Shown here one piece after another: positions 59,551 to 64,000 of a stretch of 64,000 nucleotides of DNA; the first letter of the stretch is position 1, and each line of letters starts with the position of its first letter. The notes under the pieces are model-generated. The model was not told where the DNA came from. It did no database searches and saw only the letters and a list, made by a program, of their open reading frames with translations. Both the position numbers and the translations under genes were made by a program. Origin of the DNA: Cellulomonas dongxiuzhuiae (GTDB taxonomy: Bacteria > Actinomycetota > Actinomycetes > Actinomycetales > Cellulomonadaceae); assembly GCF_018623035.1 (NCBI RefSeq), contig NZ_CP076023.1:3782001-3846000 (forward strand), in the 5' to 3' direction.

Positions 59551-59829
59551 TCACTCGTACCACCGCGCACCTCGCGTCACCTCGGCGACGAGCTGCCAGG
59601 GGTCCTGCGGCACAGGGCGTCTCGCGTACGCGTACGCGTTCTCGATCGACCCGAGGAGCGCCGCGAACGCCTCCAGGTACCGGTCCAGGTCCGGGTTCTC
59701 CCAGCCCTCGGCGGCGGGCAGCTCGCGCAGCAGCTCGTCGAGCGCGCTCAGGACGAGGTCACGGCCGGTCAGCGCACCATCAGGCATGTCGTGCCACCGC
59801 CGTATCCCCGCGGTGCGACGCCCGCACAT
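59551..59829 (-). CDS. DUF7660-like small immunity-type protein
   Basis: This 92-residue protein has a sequence pattern like DUF7660 proteins: LSALDELLRELPAAEGWENP, then DLDRYLEAFAALLGSIENAY and a Trp/Tyr-rich end (QDPWQLVAEVTRGARWYE). Such proteins occur in polymorphic-toxin immunity loci. It starts 9 bp after the stop of the Tdi1-like gene, so the two are likely co-expressed; a second ATG at 59787 would make it shorter. The ribosome-binding site is poor, supporting coupling. Function in immunity is inferred. Confidence 0.55.
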   Translation of the reverse strand: MCGRRTAGIRRWHDMPDGALTGRDLVLSALDELLRELPAAEGWENPDLDRYLEAFAALLGSIENAYAYARRPVPQDPWQLVAEVTRGARWYE

Positions 59830-59837
59830 GACGTCCG

Positions 59838-60479
59838 TCAGTCGATCGAGACACCGCTGATCCCCGTCCCGGGCCGCAGCATCCGCGACGCCTCGACCAG
59901 CTGGGCGGTGACCTCCCAGTACACCGACAGGTCCGTGACCTCGAGGTTCGTCGTGGCGAAGTCGCCGCCGAGGAACGAGGGCACGACGAACCCGACGCAC
60001 TCGTCCGGGCCGGGCAGCGCACCTCCCCCGGCGACCCAGGCGTCGTAGACCTCCTGCTCCAGGTACAGGTCCGGCTCGTCGACGAGGCTTTCGTCGAGGA
60101 ACGAGGTCAGCGAGTGGTCGACCTGGAAGCTGCGCGCCTGGTTGACCTCGAGGAGCGTGATCTGCGGATCGCCGTCGACCGTGCGCGACACGTCGATCGC
60201 GTAGATCCGCCCCATCCAGTCCCGACCGAACGGGATCGCGCGCCCGACGTCGCCCGGGAACGCCCGTACCAGCACACCGGTCGCCTCCGTCCACGTCCGC
60301 TCGCTCAGCAGCCGGAAGCGCCCACCGCCACGCGAGCCGGACCCGACGGTCTCGGCCGCCTCGGCGTACCCCCGCACGGCCACGAGCTCGGGTCGGCGCG
60401 ACGCCGGCTCGGTCACCCCGGCGTCGTCGCGGGGGAAGGCAGCGAGGAAGCGGTCCAGCACGGCGGTGACCTCGATCAT
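59838..60479 (-). CDS. Tdi1/GAD-like immunity protein (DUF1851)
   Basis: This is a 213-residue soluble protein. Its middle and end match the T6SS immunity Tdi1 C-terminal (DUF1851) pattern: GRDWMGRIYAIDVSRTVDGD, SLTSFLDESLVDEPDLYLEQ, then GPDECVGFVVPSFLGGDFAT and NLEVTDLSVYWEVTAQL. In Agrobacterium, Tdi1 neutralises the DNase effector Tde1; in Gram-positive genomes such genes sit in polymorphic-toxin loci. No DNase toxin is present here. The ATG at 60479 starts the conserved region; no clear ribosome-binding site is seen. Confidence 0.65.
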   Translation of the reverse strand: MIEVTAVLDRFLAAFPRDDAGVTEPASRRPELVAVRGYAEAAETVGSGSRGGGRFRLLSERTWTEATGVLVRAFPGDVGRAIPFGRDWMGRIYAIDVSRTVDGDPQITLLEVNQARSFQVDHSLTSFLDESLVDEPDLYLEQEVYDAWVAGGGALPGPDECVGFVVPSFLGGDFATTNLEVTDLSVYWEVTAQLVEASRMLRPGTGISGVSID

Positions 60480-60662
60480 CCGGGGGGCACAGCATGTCGT
60501 GGACCGATCCTGCGCGTCGATACCCGCGCCCTCACCGTCCGGCGTCCTCCACCTCACGGGCACAACAGCTCCCCGGCCAGCGCTGCGGCTGCGGACTGGT
60601 CATCCACCGTCGACGCACACCGAGAGCGCCGCCGCCTGCAAAGCGTGTGGAGACCGAGCACG

Positions 60663-61688
60663 TCATCGCCGAACTTCGAGCCTGAACCACAGGTGGCCGG
60701 ACCGGTCGTCCGTCATGAGATGGCGCTGAGCCCGCAGGGCCGCCTCCAGCGCGGCTTTGTCCTGCGGCGCGTACCCCCGGCTCTCGAGGTAGCTCTGCGA
60801 CCGCCCCAGGTCGAGGGAAGGTCGTCCCGCCGCGTCCCAGTCGAAGTCGACCTCCCGCCCGTCGCGCATGGTCACGCGGCACCCGTAGCCGTGCAGACGG
60901 TAGAACCCCACGCTCGGCAGCACGCCCCCGCGCGGGAGCGTCGCCCGTTCGGCCGACTCCCCTCCCGGGCGCAGCTCATGCACCAGGTCGTCCATCGCGT
61001 CGGCGCACTGCCGCAGGTCGGCCACGAGCTCGTCGACGAGCCCGTCCCCCGCCTCGTCGGACGGGACGCGCGCCGGCGCCGGTGTCGGCTCGTCCCCGAG
61101 GAGCGGGAGGGCCAGCGCCGCCAGGCGTTCGCCATCGTGCTCGCACGTGTCCCGCAGCGTCGCCACCCCGTCGCCCGCACCCGTCTCGCACGCGGCCGCC
61201 GCCGCGAGGTACGTGTCGACGAGCTCGCAGATCAGGGCGAGCGCCGACGGGCCGTCGTCCTCGGCCAGGCCGTCGACGTGGTCCGCGACGTCCTGGAGCT
61301 GCCGTGCCGCGAAGACCGCGCGCTTCGGGTCGTCGGTGTCCGCGCCGTGCAGGGCGTTGAGGATCGCGATGCCCACCGACTGCAGGAAGGCCGACGACGC
61401 GGACCAGTCGTCGCTGTCGTCGCGCGGGGTCACCTCCTCGACCACCGGGTCCATGTCGACCAGCCCGTCGGGTCCCCGTTCTCCCGCGGCATACGCCCAG
61501 AGCTCGTCGAGGACGTGCTCGTGGACCAGCACCGACGCCTCCAGGCGTGCGGATGCGACCGCGTCGTAGGTCGACCACAGCGTCTGGCAGCACGCCGCAG
61601 ACAGCACCGCGCGTCCCTGGCGTCCGAGCCGGAGCACGCCGACCGTCACCGCCCGCTCGTCGTACGAGCGCTCACCCGCCCGGGTCAC
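60663..61688 (-). CDS. Two-domain immunity-type protein (C-terminal DUF6896-like)
   Basis: This is a 341-residue protein with two apparent modules. Residues 20-200 are helical ([54 protein letters not shown]) and loosely resemble DUF416. After an Asp/Pro-rich linker, residues 225-340 contain [20 protein letters not shown] and [20 protein letters not shown], the HGYGC and DFDW pattern of DUF6896, found in toxin-immunity loci. The GTG at 61688 follows GGGAGGTCGACC. The joining of two immunity-like modules is notable. Function is inferred from context only. Confidence 0.5.
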   Translation of the reverse strand: MTRAGERSYDERAVTVGVLRLGRQGRAVLSAACCQTLWSTYDAVASARLEASVLVHEHVLDELWAYAAGERGPDGLVDMDPVVEEVTPRDDSDDWSASSAFLQSVGIAILNALHGADTDDPKRAVFAARQLQDVADHVDGLAEDDGPSALALICELVDTYLAAAAACETGAGDGVATLRDTCEHDGERLAALALPLLGDEPTPAPARVPSDEAGDGLVDELVADLRQCADAMDDLVHELRPGGESAERATLPRGGVLPSVGFYRLHGYGCRVTMRDGREVDFDWDAAGRPSLDLGRSQSYLESRGYAPQDKAALEAALRAQRHLMTDDRSGHLWFRLEVRR

Positions 61689-61842
61689 GGTCGACCTCCC
61701 GCCCCCACGCATGGTCGTCGCGCATGGGCACGGCGAGGAGTCGAGCGAGCACGGCGGCGACCTCCGGGTCTCGGGGAGCGCACAGCATCCCGCACGTGTG
61801 CGCGCGCGTCACGCCCGACACGAACCGCTTCACCCGGTGCAT
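61672..61842 (-). CDS. Possible short gene overlapping the start of the two-domain protein
   Basis: A 56-codon frame starts [20 protein letters not shown] and continues [20 protein letters not shown], ending RDPGG. Its last 17 bases overlap the GTG of the next gene. It may be a truncated remnant or a small protein; it lacks a good ribosome-binding site and no family was recognised. Confidence 0.3.
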   Translation of the reverse strand: MHRVKRFVSGVTRAHTCGMLCAPRDPEVAAVLARLLAVPMRDDHAWGREVDRDPGG

Positions 61843-61914
61843 CGCACGACGCGCACGGGTACGAAGGACGTGCCGTCGCCACCCGGCCTGCCGCCCCCGT
61901 CGAAGGAACACCGC

Positions 61915-63480
61915 GTGCGAGCCCTGCGTGCCACCGTCACCCTCACCGCGCTCGCGACGTGCGTCGCGCTGCTGCCCGCCGCCGGGGCGTCCGCGGCCGG
62001 GCTGGAGGACACCGTCCACACCGCCGGACGCGTGGCCGAGTCGGGCGGCACGTGGCAGCATGCCTGGCCCGGCGTGTACTTCGAGGGGCGCTTCCGCGGC
62101 ACGGCCGTCGGGATCGTCCTGGACGACGCGACGGGCGACTACGACGTCGCGATCGACGGCCGCACGGTCGAGACCCTCGTGGCCCCCGGCCGCGTGACGC
62201 ACGTCGTCGACGGGCTGAGCGCGGGCGAGCACACGGTGCGGGTCGTCAAGCGCTCCGAGGCGCCGTGGGCGGTCAGCACGTTCGGCGGGTTCGTGCCGGT
62301 CGACGGCAGCACGATCCTGGCCGCCCCGGGGCCCCGTGACCTGCAGCTCGAGCTCATCGGCGACTCCTACACGGTCGGGTACGGCAACACGTCGACCTCC
62401 CGCGAGTGCACGTCCACGCATCTGACCCGCACCACCAACACGGACCTGAGCTTCGGTGCGCTGACCGCCCGCGCCCTGGGCGCCGACTACCAGGTCAACG
62501 CGTTCTCCGGCCGCGGCATGGTGCGCAACTACGGCGGCGGCGACGCGGGCACGAACTTCCGGACGCACTACGACCGCAACCTGCCCATGGACCCGGCGAC
62601 CGCCGGCGACCCTGCGCCCGGGTGGGACCCCGACGCCGTCGTCATCGGCCTGGGCATCAACGACTTCTCGACGGCCGTGGGCAGCGGTGAGCCGTGGACG
62701 ACGGCGTCGCTGCGCGAGGCGTGGGTCGAGGCGTACCACGGGTTCCTCGACACGCTCCGCGAGCGCTACGGCGACGACGCCTACCTCGTCGTCACCGGCA
62801 CGTACGTGCACACGGGCACCGACCTGCCGGACCTCGCGCAGCGCGTCGTCGACGAGCGCAACGCCGCCGGCGACGACCGCGTCCGCTACTGGTACTACGG
62901 CAACGAGGGCCTGGACTACGGCGGCTGCGACTGGCACCCGTCGGCCGCGGACCACCGCGTCATCGCCGCGCAGCTGACGGCCTACCTGGAGGACCTCGAC
63001 CTGGGCGGCGACCCGGAGCCCACGCCGACGCCGACACCCACGCGGACGCCGACACCCACGCCCACGCCCACGCCCACGCCCACGCCCACGCCCACCGTGT
63101 CACCGACCCCGTCGGTCAGCCCGACGTCCACGTCGTCCCCCACACCGACGGTCAGCCCCACCCCCACGCTCCCGCCCGTAGCCGCGTGCCGCGCGACGCT
63201 CACCGTGGTCAGCTCGTGGCCGGGTGGCTACCAGGCGAACGTCGAGGTCACGGCGGGTTATTCGCCGATCTCCCGGTGGCGGACGTCGTTCACCCTCCCC
63301 GAGGGCGGGGCGCTGACGCAGTCGTGGTCGTCCGTCGCGACGACGTCGGGCTCGACCGTCACGGTGGGCGACGCGTCGTGGAACGGGTCCCTACCGGCCG
63401 GTGCCACGACCACCTACGGCTTCCTCGGGACCGGCACCCCGCCCTCCGCGAGCACCCCTGTCGCCTGCTCGGCCGGGTGA
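61915..63480 (+). CDS. Secreted CE2-type SGNH acetyl esterase with C-terminal CBM2
   Basis: This 521-residue secreted enzyme probably removes acetyl groups from xylan or mannan. Signal peptide at 1-27 ([20 protein letters not shown] ending ASAAG). An N-terminal jelly-roll of about 110 residues ([20 protein letters not shown]) is typical of CE2, followed by the SGNH domain with nucleophile Ser151 ([13 protein letters not shown]), [18 protein letters not shown] and the catalytic His341 ([10 protein letters not shown]). A PTPT linker (about 363-425) leads to a CBM2 with [24 protein letters not shown] and DASWNGSL. The GTG start has AAGGA upstream. Confidence 0.92.
   Translation: MRALRATVTLTALATCVALLPAAGASAAGLEDTVHTAGRVAESGGTWQHAWPGVYFEGRFRGTAVGIVLDDATGDYDVAIDGRTVETLVAPGRVTHVVDGLSAGEHTVRVVKRSEAPWAVSTFGGFVPVDGSTILAAPGPRDLQLELIGDSYTVGYGNTSTSRECTSTHLTRTTNTDLSFGALTARALGADYQVNAFSGRGMVRNYGGGDAGTNFRTHYDRNLPMDPATAGDPAPGWDPDAVVIGLGINDFSTAVGSGEPWTTASLREAWVEAYHGFLDTLRERYGDDAYLVVTGTYVHTGTDLPDLAQRVVDERNAAGDDRVRYWYYGNEGLDYGGCDWHPSAADHRVIAAQLTAYLEDLDLGGDPEPTPTPTPTRTPTPTPTPTPTPTPTPTVSPTPSVSPTSTSSPTPTVSPTPTLPPVAACRATLTVVSSWPGGYQANVEVTAGYSPISRWRTSFTLPEGGALTQSWSSVATTSGSTVTVGDASWNGSLPAGATTTYGFLGTGTPPSASTPVACSAG
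63055..63090 (+). repeat. Six tandem CCCACG hexamers in the linker of the CE2-CBM2 gene
   Basis: Six perfect copies of CCCACG encode Pro-Thr dipeptides in the linker, with degenerate copies on both sides. In-frame slippage would change linker length without breaking the gene. Confidence 0.9.
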
Positions 63481-63589
63481 CGGGTCGACGACGAGTGTGA
63501 CGCGTCCCGCACCGCGGCTCACACGATCCGGCCCGGCGGCGGGACCTCGTGACCACTGACGAGGTCGTCGGACGGCCCAGGGTGGAGGG

Positions 63590-63856
63590 ATGGCCCGTAC
63601 GTCCCCCGCTCTACGACCCCGCACCGCCCGCCACGACGCCGCCTCCGGCATCCTGACGGTCCGTCTGACGTCCATCTCGGCAGGCACCTGGGCCGAGTAC
63701 GAGTACCGCGACGTCCCCGTGAACGTCGCGCACCGCGTCACGAGCGCCGGCTCTCGGCTGCCGGCCGCGTTGCTCGAGCACGTCACGGAGCGCTACGCCG
63801 TCCGCCGCCGCGGCACCCCCCGCTGGATCGAGCCGACGACCACCGACCCCGCCTGA
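63590..63856 (+). CDS. Small hypothetical protein, weakly KTSC-like
   Basis: This is an 88-residue protein with a likely beta-rich core (GILTVRLTSISAGTWAEYEY, RDVPVNVAHRVTSAGSRLP). The EYEYRDVPVNV segment loosely recalls KTSC domains (YxYxxVP), but the conserved Lys-Thr is not obvious. The ATG follows GGTGGAGGG. It is probably a single-gene unit ended by the hairpin at 63866-63912. Function unknown. Confidence 0.5.
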   Translation: MARTSPALRPRTARHDAASGILTVRLTSISAGTWAEYEYRDVPVNVAHRVTSAGSRLPAALLEHVTERYAVRRRGTPRWIEPTTTDPA

Positions 63857-63865
63857 CACCAGACA

Positions 63866-63912
63866 GAGCGTGAGGGGACGCCGTCGCAGGACGACGGCAA
63901 CCCCTCACGCTC
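63866..63912. terminator. Hairpin terminator between convergent genes
   Basis: GAGCGTGAGGGG pairs with CCCCTCACGCTC, with an inner CCGTCG/CGACGG stem. It lies between the small plus-strand gene and the partial minus-strand gene at the window end. The GTGAGG...CCTCAC frame is also seen in the hairpin at 29123-29161. Confidence 0.8.
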
Positions 63913-63927
63913 ACGTCGTGGGACGCG

Positions 63928-64000
63928 TCAGGCGAACGCCTCCGGCAGCGCCGCGCGGACCTTGGCCGGGGTGTCCTCCCAGCCCTCCACCGCGACGCAC
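63928..64000 (-). CDS. C-terminal end of an unidentified gene, cut by the window edge
   Basis: Only the last 23 or so codons are visible, reading VEGWEDTPAKVRAALPEAFA before TGA. The frame is consistent with a real gene ending at the terminator, but nothing more can be said. Confidence 0.45.
   Translation of the reverse strand, partial: CVAVEGWEDTPAKVRAALPEAFA

Noticed and set aside
53020..63096. Regularly spaced short repeats, considered as CRISPR
   Set aside because: They are in-frame Pro-Thr linker codons without unique spacers or cas genes.

Overview
The window reads as chromosomal DNA of a high-GC actinobacterium with strong G/C bias at third codon positions. The best fit is a Cellulomonas-like member of the Micrococcales. 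Two secreted esterases (a CE15 glucuronoyl esterase and a CE2-type acetyl esterase) each carry a Pro/Thr linker and a C-terminal cellulose-binding CBM2, as is typical of plant-wall degraders. A complete narKGHJI nitrate-respiration operon and a biliverdin-type phytochrome fused to a PP2C phosphatase suggest a facultative soil or litter organism. This assignment is inference from gene content only. I saw no tRNA, rRNA, IS element, prophage or CRISPR array.

Layout: 0-2.4 kb holds a translationally coupled ABC-exporter operon with its winged-helix regulator, behind a perfect operator. 2.5-7.1 kb holds a CPBP protease, a HdeD-like protein, a small HTH regulator with twin operators, and a large pseudokinase/flippase-like protein. 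7.2-7.5 kb contains a c-di-GMP-I (GEMM) riboswitch ahead of a 45-codon gene, with a CRP-like site upstream. 7.6-18.9 kb carries CsbD, an acyltransferase coupled to the phytochrome-phosphatase, an aldo/keto reductase, a MecA-like penicillin-binding protein, an LLM flavoprotein, an anti-sigma-type ATPase, AroD, and PadR and ArsR regulators. 19.1-30.2 kb has an AI-2E-type permease, the nar operon and a DMT exporter. 30.2-39.8 kb holds a serine hydrolase, an ArsR/SRPBCC pair, ASCH, GNAT and YnfA proteins, phosphofructokinase, a class II amidotransferase, a GH13 enzyme, a DUF2975/XRE pair and an alcohol-dehydrogenase-like reductase. 39.8-40.9 kb is a scrambled stretch in which a VOC gene appears split by foreign-looking sequence. 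41-51.5 kb has a TetR-regulated FtsX-type ABC exporter, a LysE/LysG pair, membrane and WYL proteins, and small enzymes. 51.6-57.6 kb has CE15-CBM2, a glycerophosphodiesterase, a flavoprotein and gamma-glutamyltransferase. 57.6-61.8 kb is a run of immunity-type genes (barstar, Tdi1-like, DUF7660-like, DUF6896-like) with a frameshifted remnant and no visible toxin. 61.9-63.5 kb is CE2-CBM2.

Many neighbours on the same strand share ATGA, GTGA or TGATG junctions, which implies translational coupling. At least seven regulator genes have a clear palindrome just upstream of their own transcription unit. The parts most worth a second look are the riboswitch/CRP-controlled micro-gene, the phytochrome-phosphatase operon, the immunity cluster and the split VOC locus. 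Where several starts were possible, I preferred one with a Shine-Dalgarno sequence or a coupled junction.
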